Shown here one piece after another: positions 9,345 to 17,161 of a stretch of 55,481 nt of DNA. Made by a program: the position numbers and the translations under genes. This DNA is from Methanobacteriota archaeon. GTDB lineage: Archaea > Thermoplasmatota > Poseidoniia > Poseidoniales > Poseidoniaceae. Within the stretch, counting starts at the first letter, position 1; the number at the start of each line of letters is the position of its first letter. The notes below the pieces were generated by a model. It saw only the letters and a list, made by a program, of their open reading frames with translations. It had not been told where the DNA came from and searched no databases. Where the stretch lies: positions 1-55,481 of the forward strand of contig JABJFI010000081.1 of assembly GCA_018662825.1 (NCBI GenBank), read 5' to 3'.

Positions 9345-10487
9345 ATGGGCATGGTGCGAGTACTTGTAGTCGGTGCAGGCCTCGCAGGCCTATCTTGCGC
9401 TCTTGAAGCAACTATTGCAGGCCATCATGTGGTGGTGCTCGAACGCTCAACACGAATTGGAGGGCGAGGCACAACTCAGAACCTTGAATCGTTTCCAGTG
9501 GGATACGGCCCCCATCTTTTCCTCAAAAAGGGCCCCTTCCATAACCTTGTTCGAAAACTCAGTCGCGTCAAACTCGCCACTTCCCCTCTTCGCCTTCATC
9601 GAACCGAACTTATCGGACAAGGCATTATTAGGCCCCTTGAAGATGTTAAAACCTCAATTGTGAACAAGCGAATTTTACGCGACCCAAGTAGCACTCATCC
9701 TTTGGCAGAAGGATGCCATTTTCTTTCGTCTTGGGGCGGCCAAACCAATACGTTCCGTTACACAGGTCTTCAAAAGAACAATCTCTTGGTTTCAAATGAA
9801 GGGTGGGCTGGAATGGTGGGTCGGCTTGCAGCAGCTTTAGACGAAGTAGGTGTTTTTGTCGAATGCGGGCCGAATGTACAACGCATTGAACAGGGCAAAG
9901 CATTTCTTGTAGATGGCAGAGAGATCGAAACAGATGTTATTGTTCTCGCTTGCGGCCCTTCTGCAGCCAAAAAACTCGTTGGTACTATGGACGAGCAACG
10001 TTCCATCGATTTATTTTCACCCCTAAAGCGCATTTCAGCAAGTTTTCTTGAAGTGGGTTTGGATTCAAAATCACTTTCCGGTAAACACGCAGTTATCGAC
10101 TTACAGAGCCAATGTGCAATCCTCGATTATCGTGCCATACAACCGCGTCTTGGGCGTGAAGGAAGCCACCTTTCTGCTCTTGCCGTGGGCGGTCTTGATT
10201 CTGACCCTGGCGAAACAAGGTACGCTTCATCCGAAGAACGCCTTGCAACTCTCAAAACCTTTCTCGACCAAAGAGCCAGTGGTTGGCAAGAACATATCAT
10301 ACACCAATCCGAACAATCGAAAATCACTCTTCATGACGCGGGCCAATACCGTATCCCGCAACAGGCATTGGCCAATTCAGGCATACTTTTTGCAGGCCCT
10401 TGGGTTGAAGGGGACCACATCCTTGCAGACGCAGCCGTCGCTTCTGGCCGTTTAGCAGGGAGGAGTATTTCTTCAGTCAATACTTGA
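9345..10487 (+). CDS. FAD-dependent amine oxidase / phytoene-desaturase-like oxidoreductase
   Basis: The N-terminus is a textbook FAD-binding Rossmann motif (VLVVGAGLAGLSCALEATIAG, then VVLERSTRIGGRG), as in amine oxidases, protoporphyrinogen oxidase and carotenoid desaturases. The C-terminus has the matching FAD motif 'GILFAGPWVEGDHILADAAVASG', which places the ribityl-binding Asp. At 380 residues it is compact compared with CrtI (about 490). No carotenoid genes flank it, so the substrate is unknown. It diverges from guaAA with an 85-bp spacer. A start at 9351 is equally possible. Confidence 0.82.
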   Translation: MGMVRVLVVGAGLAGLSCALEATIAGHHVVVLERSTRIGGRGTTQNLESFPVGYGPHLFLKKGPFHNLVRKLSRVKLATSPLRLHRTELIGQGIIRPLEDVKTSIVNKRILRDPSSTHPLAEGCHFLSSWGGQTNTFRYTGLQKNNLLVSNEGWAGMVGRLAAALDEVGVFVECGPNVQRIEQGKAFLVDGREIETDVIVLACGPSAAKKLVGTMDEQRSIDLFSPLKRISASFLEVGLDSKSLSGKHAVIDLQSQCAILDYRAIQPRLGREGSHLSALAVGGLDSDPGETRYASSEERLATLKTFLDQRASGWQEHIIHQSEQSKITLHDAGQYRIPQQALANSGILFAGPWVEGDHILADAAVASGRLAGRSISSVNT

Positions 10488-10519
10488 AGACTTATCCACT
10501 TCCGACTTTTGGCCAAACC

Positions 10520-11299
10520 ATGCGCTTCGTTTCATGGAATGTCAACGGCATCCGCGCTGCAATCCGAAAAGGCATTGACGGATATTTCTCAGCCTTTGAT
10601 GCAGACATAATCATGCTTCAGGAAGTACGGGCACTACCCGAGCAATTGCCGAAAGATTGGGGTTGGCCCAATGGATACCATGTTCATCTTCATTGTGCTG
10701 AGAAAAAGGGCTATTCTGGTGTAGCCACACTTTCCCGACTAGAATTTCTAAGTGTTGAAACAGGAATGAACGGTACCCAAGATGTTGGCGATACCGAGGG
10801 GCGTATTTTGGTGACAGAACACCAAGGAATAACATGCATCAATACCTATTTGCCAAGCGGCTCCAATAAACAAGAACGTCAGGAATTCAAAGAAGCATGG
10901 ATGGATGAATGGCGCACATTTCTCAAACCATACCTTTCTTCCAAGCAGCCAGTTATCGTATGTGGTGACTTGAATATCGCCCATACCGAAGATGACATTT
11001 GGAATCCGAAAGGAAACGCAAAGTCCAGCGGATTTCTTCCACATGAACGGGAATGGTTCTCCAATCTTCTTGGTGATGGATGGGTGGATGCATTCCGAGA
11101 ACATGTTGGCGATGGTGAAAAAATCTATTCTTGGTGGTCAAATCGTGGACAAGCCAGAGCACTCAATCGTGGATGGAGAATCGACTATTTCCTCTTGAAT
11201 GCAGCAGCAGCCTCGGCAGTAGAAAACGTCACCATCGAACGTCAAGGGGGGCTTGATGTTTCAGACCATGCCCCAGTTATCTTGGATTTGAAACTCTAG
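10520..11299 (+). CDS. xthA: Exodeoxyribonuclease III (AP endonuclease)
   Basis: A bacterial-type ExoIII/APE1-family base-excision-repair nuclease of 259 residues. Motifs in order: 'MRFVSWNVNGIRAAIRKG', 'IIMLQEVRA' (metal-binding Glu), 'YSGVATLSR', 'NTYLPSG', 'VICGDLNIAHTEDD' (Asp and Asn), 'WWSNRGQARALNRGWRIDYFLL', and 'VSDHAPVILDL' (catalytic His). The start at 10520 is fixed by the family beginning MRFVSWNVNG; a longer frame to 10484 would overlap the preceding gene. Its stop shares the palindrome CTAG with the stop of the convergent pcc1 gene. Confidence 0.95.
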   Translation: MRFVSWNVNGIRAAIRKGIDGYFSAFDADIIMLQEVRALPEQLPKDWGWPNGYHVHLHCAEKKGYSGVATLSRLEFLSVETGMNGTQDVGDTEGRILVTEHQGITCINTYLPSGSNKQERQEFKEAWMDEWRTFLKPYLSSKQPVIVCGDLNIAHTEDDIWNPKGNAKSSGFLPHEREWFSNLLGDGWVDAFREHVGDGEKIYSWWSNRGQARALNRGWRIDYFLLNAAAASAVENVTIERQGGLDVSDHAPVILDLKL

Positions 11300-11517
11300 C
11301 GGCCTTCTTCAATGTCGGCAAAAGCAACCAGCAAAGCATCCACATCGTCTCGTAAGGATTGCAGGTTAGTATGTGTGAATTTAATTGTAAGATGGACCTC
11401 ACCACCTTCTTCAACTGAAGTTGCCACACAATTTGGTCGTTTGGATGCAGCAAGAAATAGAGAAGCCAGTTCAAGTTCTCCGACCCATTCAATTGTCGCT
11501 TCATGTACCTCGCTCAT
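11296..11517 (-). CDS. pcc1: KEOPS complex subunit Pcc1
   Basis: A 73-residue protein with the Pcc1 layout: an N-terminal strand ('HEATIEWVG'), a helix, 'SKRPNCVATSVEEGGEVHLTI', then the C-terminal helix 'LQSLRDDVDALLVAFADIE'. Pcc1 is the dimerising subunit of KEOPS, which makes the t6A37 modification of tRNAs decoding ANN codons. Usual length is 75-90 residues. I chose the ATG at 11517; the frame stays open upstream but would run into hflX. The tail overlaps the xthA stop by 3 nt. The call rests on length and pattern, since the family is weakly conserved. Confidence 0.75.
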   Translation of the reverse strand: MSEVHEATIEWVGELELASLFLAASKRPNCVATSVEEGGEVHLTIKFTHTNLQSLRDDVDALLVAFADIEEGR

Positions 11518-11541
11518 GTCAACTGGTAGAGGTGGGCTATT

Positions 11542-12975
11542 ATGAGGATGACTCGTCGCAGAACCATGGCGAAGGGAAGTGAAGAGTTCCCCGTTCTTGC
11601 CGGTACTGGTGGTGTCGCTCTTGGCGAGGCACGAACAAATCATGAGGGGAGGAAGGCAATTTTGTTGGTTCGTGGCAATGAAGATATTTTGGAATTTACC
11701 ACATTAGTTGCAACAATGGGAATTACGATTGTAGAAACTCTGCATCAGCCAGGCCATATCGACCCTCGCGGTTATTTTGGAAAAGGTCGATTACAAGATG
11801 TAGCAGACGACCTCAATTCGCGCACAGTACCTTCTCATCCATGGCAAAATGTGGATTTGGTTTTGTTGCATACAAACGCCTCGCCTCGACAACTGGTCGG
11901 GGTCAGCGAGGCGGTTGGAATCGAGGTTTGGGACCGAGTAAGATTGTTGCTTTCCCTATTCACATCTCACGCATCTTCTCTCGAAGCCAGAACTCAAGTT
12001 CGTATCGCACGCATGCAAAGTGACCGAACTGTTCTGCGTGAACTTGCAAACCAAGAGACAACCGGCGAAAGAGCAGGTTATGGTGGCGGCGGAAGTACTG
12101 CATTACAAGCAATTATCGACAACATGAATCGCGAACTTGTCCACTTACGAAAACGCCAGAAAAAGCATGCAGTGGCGCAATCCGAACGAAGAAAACAACG
12201 TTCACGCGGTGGCGCGATGACCGTTGGTTTAGCAGGATATACCAATGCAGGGAAGTCTAGTCTTTTTCTTTCACTTTCAGGCAAAGAAGTACTTGTCAAA
12301 GACAAATTATTCTCAACATTAGAGACGACTATTGGACGCATGGAGCATAGCCCCCGTGTACTTTTAGCCGACACCATCGGTTTCATCGACCACCTACCAA
12401 GTTCAACACTCGATGCTTTTCGGGCTACATTGGCAGAAGCATTAGAAAGCGATTTATTGTTAATATTGGCTGATGTAAGTGACAAACCGGAAGAATTAGA
12501 ACGGAAATTATTTACTTCTCGCAGTGAAGTATTCACCAGATTCTATGGCGAAGAAATCGATGAAGAGTTTCCATGGAAATCCGTTGACACCTCGGTAGTG
12601 AATCATGTTTTGACTGTCTTGACCAAATGCGACCAGGCAACTGAGGCACAGAAGGAAGAAGGAATTGCGACAGTAGCGGCACTTGGACTGCCTCAGCCCA
12701 TTCTGATTTCTTCACATACAGGAGAGGGGATGGAGAAATTGAAAGATACAATACTTTTCCATCTTTTTGGCCCTCCTGTGGATTTGTTATTGCTCCCCGT
12801 TCCAGCGGAAGGAGGTAGAGCGGTCGAAGGTCTTGTTTCTGATGTATATGATGCTGGCTTGGTTGCCGAACGCACCAATCATGATGATGGCATTGTAGAA
12901 TTACGGGTGTGGATTCATGAACATGCTTTGGCAAGGCTTCTTTCACATTCGAAACACCGCATTGAAGTGAAGTAG
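11542..12975 (+). CDS. hflX: Ribosome-associated GTPase HflX
   Basis: HflX binds and splits stalled 50S/70S-type ribosomes. The N-terminal domain has 'YFGKGRLQDVADDL' and 'DRVRLLLSLFTSHASSLEARTQVRIARM', the HflX signature, then a basic coiled stretch. The G domain shows G1 'GYTNAGKSS', the G2-region Thr in 'LFSTLETTIGRM', G3 'DTIGFI', and G4 'TKCD'. The C-terminal domain matches HflX length in archaea. The ATG at 11542 is preceded by GAGGTGG at a good distance; 11566 is an alternative. Divergent from pcc1 by 24 nt, and followed 20 nt later by a membrane-protein gene. Confidence 0.94.
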   Translation: MRMTRRRTMAKGSEEFPVLAGTGGVALGEARTNHEGRKAILLVRGNEDILEFTTLVATMGITIVETLHQPGHIDPRGYFGKGRLQDVADDLNSRTVPSHPWQNVDLVLLHTNASPRQLVGVSEAVGIEVWDRVRLLLSLFTSHASSLEARTQVRIARMQSDRTVLRELANQETTGERAGYGGGGSTALQAIIDNMNRELVHLRKRQKKHAVAQSERRKQRSRGGAMTVGLAGYTNAGKSSLFLSLSGKEVLVKDKLFSTLETTIGRMEHSPRVLLADTIGFIDHLPSSTLDAFRATLAEALESDLLLILADVSDKPEELERKLFTSRSEVFTRFYGEEIDEEFPWKSVDTSVVNHVLTVLTKCDQATEAQKEEGIATVAALGLPQPILISSHTGEGMEKLKDTILFHLFGPPVDLLLLPVPAEGGRAVEGLVSDVYDAGLVAERTNHDDGIVELRVWIHEHALARLLSHSKHRIEVK

Positions 12976-12995
12976 GACCGTGTTCTACGCAAAGC

Positions 12996-13913
12996 ATGGC
13001 CGAACTAGAAGAAGCAGCTTCTGAGATTGAGCCACCGATAGAATCAGTCGATTACATCGATGAATTAACGGGGTTGCCACAACCGAAAGGAACACTCATG
13101 TTTTCTTCATCAAATACCGTTCTAACAAAGCTCGACCCAAGAATGCATTCAATGGGCCAAGCAATTGCTATATCCTTACTGTTCATCTGTTTACTCGGGT
13201 TTCTCAATGGCTTAGATTATGCATCACCCGAATCAGGACTTGTTCGCCCCGATGAATTTGTCTACCGCCTTTCCCATACTGCTCCCGATGAAACCGCCAC
13301 CTTCAGAGGCGTTGTTTTTGACCATGAAAACCAACCGATTGAAAATGCCACCGTTCGGGTTTCATGGGATGATGGAACTTTATGGAATATGACTGCAACC
13401 CAAACTGGAAAAGATGGCTCATTTTCATTTGAAAGACTCGACCCGGGACTGGCCAGTGTCGATATTCTCGTTGAAAGGGGCGATTACATTGACCTATTCA
13501 CCAATCGAGTATTGTTTTCACCACCCGCATTAATCGAACCAATTGGATTTACAACTATTGATTTCACACTCCCTCCGACAGAAGAGTTTGCTGCACAACC
13601 TTGCGAAAATGGAGATGAAGAATGCAAGGTGCGCCATATTGACCTTACATCGCTACAAATGGAACACCCGCTTATGGATTCAGGAGCTTCAAGCATTTAC
13701 GTTGCAGTTGGATTTGGCTTTATGGGACTTGCACTGATTGCGACCGGCTTCACTTTGTGGGCGATGAAGACTGGTTCAATCGCTATTTTACGGACTGCTG
13801 CGGCGATTTCTTTTTTTGGAATTGGCCATTATTATACGGCATGTTGCTTTGGTATGGTTGCATTCCTCCTTACTTTTGCTGTCCCAAAAGAATACATTCC
13901 GGTGGAACAATAA
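12996..13913 (+). CDS. Membrane protein with carboxypeptidase-regulatory-like domain
   Basis: A 305-residue protein: cytosolic acidic N-terminus, one helix (about residues 53-75), an outer beta-sandwich with the carboxypeptidase-regulatory-like/CarboxypepD_reg pattern ('FRGVVFDHENQPIENATVRVSW', 'GKDGSFSFERLDPG'), and two or three C-terminal helices (about 235-300), the last being Cys-containing and aromatic. These beta domains usually mediate binding or stability, not catalysis. It begins 20 nt after hflX and may share its transcript. No specific role is visible. Confidence 0.75.
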   Translation: MAELEEAASEIEPPIESVDYIDELTGLPQPKGTLMFSSSNTVLTKLDPRMHSMGQAIAISLLFICLLGFLNGLDYASPESGLVRPDEFVYRLSHTAPDETATFRGVVFDHENQPIENATVRVSWDDGTLWNMTATQTGKDGSFSFERLDPGLASVDILVERGDYIDLFTNRVLFSPPALIEPIGFTTIDFTLPPTEEFAAQPCENGDEECKVRHIDLTSLQMEHPLMDSGASSIYVAVGFGFMGLALIATGFTLWAMKTGSIAILRTAAAISFFGIGHYYTACCFGMVAFLLTFAVPKEYIPVEQ

Positions 13914-13984
13914 ACTCTGCCAAGCGGTCAGTTATGATGCAACCACCCCGTCCAACTTAAGGGGGCTCAGCCTAACAGGCTTGC

Positions 13985-15055
13985 ATGGACCTCTTCGCAT
14001 CGGCATGGATGACGCGGTCTTTGGGGGAGCCTGTTTCAGCACTCCATCTTGAGCAAGGAGGCGGAATTTTTGCAGGGGGTTGGAATGGACAACTCAAGCA
14101 CTGGGATGCAGAAGGTGAACTGATTTGGACGATTACTTTGCCCGACCGCATCACCATTCTCGCTCTTCATGGTGGCAATGTATTTGCTACAGCGGGACTG
14201 CATGTGGTTTGTCTAGAGGCCACTACTGGAGAGCAACGCTGGAGTCACGCCTTGGAAGGCAGTGCAGACTCGCTCTATGTTTTCGAGAACCATTTGTACG
14301 CGGTTTCCTCAGTCTACGATATTGAGCATAATGACTTTCTTGAATCAGCAGTTTGGAATTTTTCATTCGATGGCACAATGAATTGGATACAACGAATGGA
14401 TGAGCGACCATGGACGATTTTGGAACATGACTCTAAACTGTGGATAGGTTTGGGCAGGCCAAAATGTGGTTTTTCTGCAGTTGATAAAAAGGGTAATCTT
14501 TCGCATAATTCAACAGACACCGACTCACCAATTACGTGCGGCTCAACGACCAAATCTTCCATGCTTTTCGGCCATGCTAACGGAGTGGTTTCGAACGAGA
14601 AGGGAGAAACCATTTTTGGGGAACAATGTTCGATTGAAACTCTTTATGCAACCTCTGAAGGATATATTGCGGCACTTGAAGATGGAACACTTCTCTATCG
14701 AATGGTAGAAACTGAGGTTTGGGCGCAGAGCGGCAATCCCATCACTACCCAAACTGGCGGTTTTATGTTTCAAGATCAACAAACACACTGGTCTGGGCGC
14801 TGGTCAGGAACTCAAGGGGAAATAGAGGTTCGAAACCTCAAAACGGGCGAACTGTTGACCTCTTGCCAAAGCGAGCGATGTGAATCGAGCGCCTCTGATT
14901 CGACACGTATCGCACTTGGATTTGAAGACGGGCAAATTCGTGTATGGGATTGTGTAATGTTCGAACGTAGGATGCTAGATGGTCACGAGGTCGAAAAGAA
15001 GGATGAGCGCAAATCAGCGCTTCAAGACAAACTTCGAGCATTGAGAAATCGATGA
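13985..15055 (+). CDS. WD40/PQQ-like beta-propeller protein
   Basis: A 356-residue protein built from repeated 40-50-residue units ending in W or similar: 'FAGGWNGQLKHWDAEGELIWTI', 'FATAGLHVVCLEATTGEQRWSHAL', 'YIAALEDGTLLYRM', 'IALGFEDGQIRVWDC'. This is the alternation of PQQ-type and WD40-type propellers. There is no signal peptide or membrane helix, so it is probably cytosolic. The C-terminus is a short basic/acidic helix (about 335-356). It follows the carboxypeptidase-regulatory-like protein by about 70 nt. A likely scaffold or sensor; partner unknown. A start at 14009 is possible. Confidence 0.75.
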   Translation: MDLFASAWMTRSLGEPVSALHLEQGGGIFAGGWNGQLKHWDAEGELIWTITLPDRITILALHGGNVFATAGLHVVCLEATTGEQRWSHALEGSADSLYVFENHLYAVSSVYDIEHNDFLESAVWNFSFDGTMNWIQRMDERPWTILEHDSKLWIGLGRPKCGFSAVDKKGNLSHNSTDTDSPITCGSTTKSSMLFGHANGVVSNEKGETIFGEQCSIETLYATSEGYIAALEDGTLLYRMVETEVWAQSGNPITTQTGGFMFQDQQTHWSGRWSGTQGEIEVRNLKTGELLTSCQSERCESSASDSTRIALGFEDGQIRVWDCVMFERRMLDGHEVEKKDERKSALQDKLRALRNR

Positions 15056-15068
15056 AACGTTCTTTGCA

Positions 15069-15380
15069 TCAGTAATCCCCAACAGTAATTGGGGTGTCTG
15101 CAACTTTGCTTGAATCAATATCGGCGCCAACTGTATACTGTTGTTGAGGCGGCTCACCCATCGGTTGATTCCCTTGAACAGGGGCCATCATGCCAGGAGC
15201 CATGCCTTGTTGTGGCATTTGTTCAATCATTGGTGCAGATTTCCCGCCGGCGAATAATCCGACGAGAATAAGAATTCCACCAAACCCACTCACAAGCAAA
15301 CCTTCCTGGGTGATTCCAAAAGAGGTTAGTGCAAGGGCGACACATATTCCGCCAACGATGAGAATAGACATTTTTGCCAT
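15069..15380 (-). CDS. Small two-helix membrane protein with Met/Pro/Gln-rich tail
   Basis: A 103-residue protein: two hydrophobic helices (about residues 3-22 and 27-45), then a low-complexity Met/Gln/Pro/Gly tail and a conserved-looking end 'TPITVGDY'. No family recognised. The ATG at 15380 lies about 25 nt downstream of a TATA-like CCTTAAATAC (15401-15410 on the minus strand), suggesting a leaderless transcript; a TTG at 15395 is the alternative. It diverges from the SPFH gene and shares its upstream region with the 11-bp repeats. Confidence 0.7.
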   Translation of the reverse strand: MAKMSILIVGGICVALALTSFGITQEGLLVSGFGGILILVGLFAGGKSAPMIEQMPQQGMAPGMMAPVQGNQPMGEPPQQQYTVGADIDSSKVADTPITVGDY

Positions 15381-15400
15381 GATTTGAGGTTTCAATAGAG

Positions 15401-15410
15401 GTATTTAAGG
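15401..15410 (-). promoter_or_regulatory. TATA-like box for the 15380 gene
   Basis: On the minus strand this reads CCTTAAATAC, centred about 25 nt upstream of the ATG at 15380. That is the distance between an archaeal TATA box and a transcription start, so a leaderless mRNA is predicted. Confidence 0.4.
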
Positions 15411-15426
15411 CATTTGTACCCAAATA

Positions 15427-15459
15427 TACGATATCTTTATGATATCACTATGATAGCAG
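15427..15459 (+). promoter_or_regulatory. Three tandem 11-bp repeats, candidate operator
   Basis: Three consecutive 11-mers read TACGATATCTT, TATGATATCAC and TATGATAGCAG, sharing TAYGATA at positions 15427, 15438 and 15449. The spacing is exactly 11 bp, close to one helical turn, and the first two contain the palindrome GATATC. They lie between the divergent gene at 15380 and the SPFH start at 15475, so they overlap the expected promoter. The Arc-like protein encoded in this operon is the natural candidate to bind them; that link is inference. Confidence 0.6.
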
Positions 15460-15474
15460 GTGCCGAGGAGTAAC

Positions 15475-16476
15475 ATGCAACCAGCCCCAGCCCCAGCCCC
15501 AGCCCCAATACCGGTGTCTAACCCAAACCCATTCCCGACCCAGATATCGGCGCCACCTTCGGCACCAACGCCAAATCCGGAAGAAATTATGTTTCGAGAC
15601 ATCGATATTGGCACCATTAATGGTTTTATAGGAATCGCCATTCACTGGATTGCCGTCCCATTAATTTTGATCTTACTTCTCCCTCTGTATTTTTCACCCA
15701 TCACCGCCATTTTAGCGGGCCTCCTCCAATTGGCAATCGCCATACTTTGGTTCCTCCAATGGAATAGTTATCTTATCATCAATCCAAACGAGGCTCAAGC
15801 CCTGCAATTTTTCGGGAAGTATGCTGGAACTGTTCAGAAAGAAGGATTTCACTTTCTTATCAACCCACTTTATCAAAAGCAAAAGATTTCCTTCAGAATC
15901 CGTAACTTTGAATCTGCAAAACTCAAGGTCAATGATGTCAACGCCAATCCAATCGAAATCGCTGCAGTCGTTGTTTGGAAAGTCGTCGATGCTGCGGAAG
16001 CCCTGTTTGAAGTTGACAACTATCACGGTTATGTCCAAATCCAGAGTGAGGCGGCTTTGCGTGCAATGGCGACAAAATACCCTTACGATATTATCGAAGA
16101 TAAAGACATTGGCGGCGTCGCCCTTTCAAGCCATCAAGAAGTCATCGCCCAAGAGTTACAACTTTCAGTCGAGGCTCGCTTGAAGCGCGCTGGAATCGAA
16201 GTTCTTGAAGCACGAATAAGCCACCTTGCATACTCGCAAGAAATCGCCCAAGCTATGCTTCGACGTCAGCAAGCAAGTGCGGTTGTTGCCGCACGAAGTG
16301 AAATTGTCAAAGGAGCAGTTGGAATGGTTGAGTTGGCCCTTGAACAACTCAGCGTCAAGAACATTATCGAACTCGATGAGGACAAGAAAGCAACCATGGT
16401 GAGCAATCTCCTGGTGGTCCTATGTTCAGAAACCGATACAACACCGGTGATCAACACAGGAACGCTATATCAATGA
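15475..16476 (+). CDS. SPFH/band-7 (prohibitin-like) membrane protein
   Basis: A 333-residue protein. It opens with a Pro/Ala repeat and a Pro-rich linker (residues 1-35), then two hydrophobic segments (about 50-100), then the SPFH domain: 'YLIINPNEAQALQFFGKYAGTVQKEGFHFLINP', 'AVVVWKVVDAAEALFEVDNY', 'ALRAMATKYPYD', and a coiled C-terminal helix ('AQAMLRRQQASAVVAARSEIVKGAVGMVE'). SPFH proteins oligomerise into membrane cages or microdomains. The ATG at 15475 has GAGGAG four bases upstream. It is first of a four-gene cassette in which an Arc-like regulator is third; a neighbouring SPFH/Arc pair is, as I recall, also common in bacteria. Confidence 0.9.
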   Translation: MQPAPAPAPAPIPVSNPNPFPTQISAPPSAPTPNPEEIMFRDIDIGTINGFIGIAIHWIAVPLILILLLPLYFSPITAILAGLLQLAIAILWFLQWNSYLIINPNEAQALQFFGKYAGTVQKEGFHFLINPLYQKQKISFRIRNFESAKLKVNDVNANPIEIAAVVVWKVVDAAEALFEVDNYHGYVQIQSEAALRAMATKYPYDIIEDKDIGGVALSSHQEVIAQELQLSVEARLKRAGIEVLEARISHLAYSQEIAQAMLRRQQASAVVAARSEIVKGAVGMVELALEQLSVKNIIELDEDKKATMVSNLLVVLCSETDTTPVINTGTLYQ

Positions 16477-16485
16477 TGTGAGATT

Positions 16486-16707
16486 TTGAAAGTTGAAATA
16501 TTGACTAACATAATCCTACCAATAATCATTGCAATTCTCTTATTTGCATATGTTGGTTATTGCTGGATATCTCAAAAAGTCCATGTCCGAGGCCAAGGTT
16601 GGAAATCCAAAGAAGAAGCCCCGAAAACGTTCTATTTCATGGTGGTATTTCTGACTTTAATAGCAATATTTCAACTCTTTAGTCTCTACTTTTGGAGATT
16701 GAAATAA
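16486..16707 (+). CDS. Small two-helix membrane protein of the SPFH cassette
   Basis: A 73-residue frame starting with TTG, 9 nt after the SPFH stop. Helices at about residues 6-28 and 50-68 are joined by a basic loop containing 'GQGWKSKEEAPKTFYFM'. The start is supported by a GTGAG-like motif just upstream. No family is recognised; close spacing to the SPFH and Arc-like genes suggests a functional partner in the same membrane complex. Confidence 0.65.
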   Translation: MKVEILTNIILPIIIAILLFAYVGYCWISQKVHVRGQGWKSKEEAPKTFYFMVVFLTLIAIFQLFSLYFWRLK

Positions 16708-16725
16708 TCACTGGAGGACAAGTGT

Positions 16726-16869
16726 TTGGCAAAGAAGAAAATACTCTTGCGTCTGGACCCAGAACTGCATGAACAAATTCGGTTGTGGGCTGAACGCGAT
16801 TTCCGTTCATTAAACGCCCATATTGAATTTTTACTCAGGAAGGCACTAAACAAACAAAACGAGGACTAA
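16726..16869 (+). CDS. Arc-like ribbon-helix-helix DNA-binding protein (47 aa)
   Basis: Starting from TTG at 16726 with GGAGG eight bases upstream, the frame encodes 47 residues: a basic start and beta strand 'KKILLRLDPELHEQIRLW', then 'NAHIEFLLRKAL' as second helix. 'RLDPELHEQI' plus 'SLNAHIEFLLRKAL' is the Arc/MetJ ribbon-helix-helix signature, in which strand residues of a dimer read the major groove. It is probably the autoregulator of the cassette, with the 11-bp repeats upstream of the SPFH gene as candidate operator. It ends two bases before the ATG of the next gene, so the two are translationally linked. Confidence 0.8.
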   Translation: MAKKKILLRLDPELHEQIRLWAERDFRSLNAHIEFLLRKALNKQNED

Positions 16870-16871
16870 AA

Positions 16872-17153
16872 ATGAGTCCCGAACAAAAACCTTTACCCAC
16901 TAAATCAGAGCCTGGGTTTTTTTCAAAATGGTTTGGTTTTTCAGGATGGCGTGCAATGTCGGCTAAAGCACGAATTTTCACGCAAATCACCTATCGTGTT
17001 TTCTTTTTGCTTGGTTTGGGCGCTCTTATCATTGGGTATGGTTTAATTACAGATTCAGACCCAGGGGGCTTACCGTTAATTGGAATGATTGTTGGATGGT
17101 TTTTCATCTTTCAAGCCATGGTCAATTTCATCTTTGTCGAAGGGTCCCGCTAA
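16872..17153 (+). CDS. Small membrane protein, last gene of SPFH cassette
   Basis: A 93-residue protein with a charged cytosolic N-terminus containing 'FFSKWFGFSGWRAMSAKARIF', then two helices (about residues 38-58 and 66-88) with a short 'DSDPGGLP' loop. Not recognised. It starts two bases after the Arc-like stop, so it belongs to the same operon. It ends nine bases from the convergent fumC stop. Confidence 0.7.
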   Translation: MSPEQKPLPTKSEPGFFSKWFGFSGWRAMSAKARIFTQITYRVFFLLGLGALIIGYGLITDSDPGGLPLIGMIVGWFFIFQAMVNFIFVEGSR

Positions 17154-17161
17154 CCGCAGAT

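Noticed and set aside
11296..11643. Longer 115-residue version of pcc1
   Set aside because: The upstream part overlaps hflX and has no Pcc1 similarity; the ATG at 11517 fits family length.
15460..15530. CCAGCC-type tandem repeat
   Set aside because: It encodes the Pro/Ala lead of the SPFH protein and is explained as coding low complexity.
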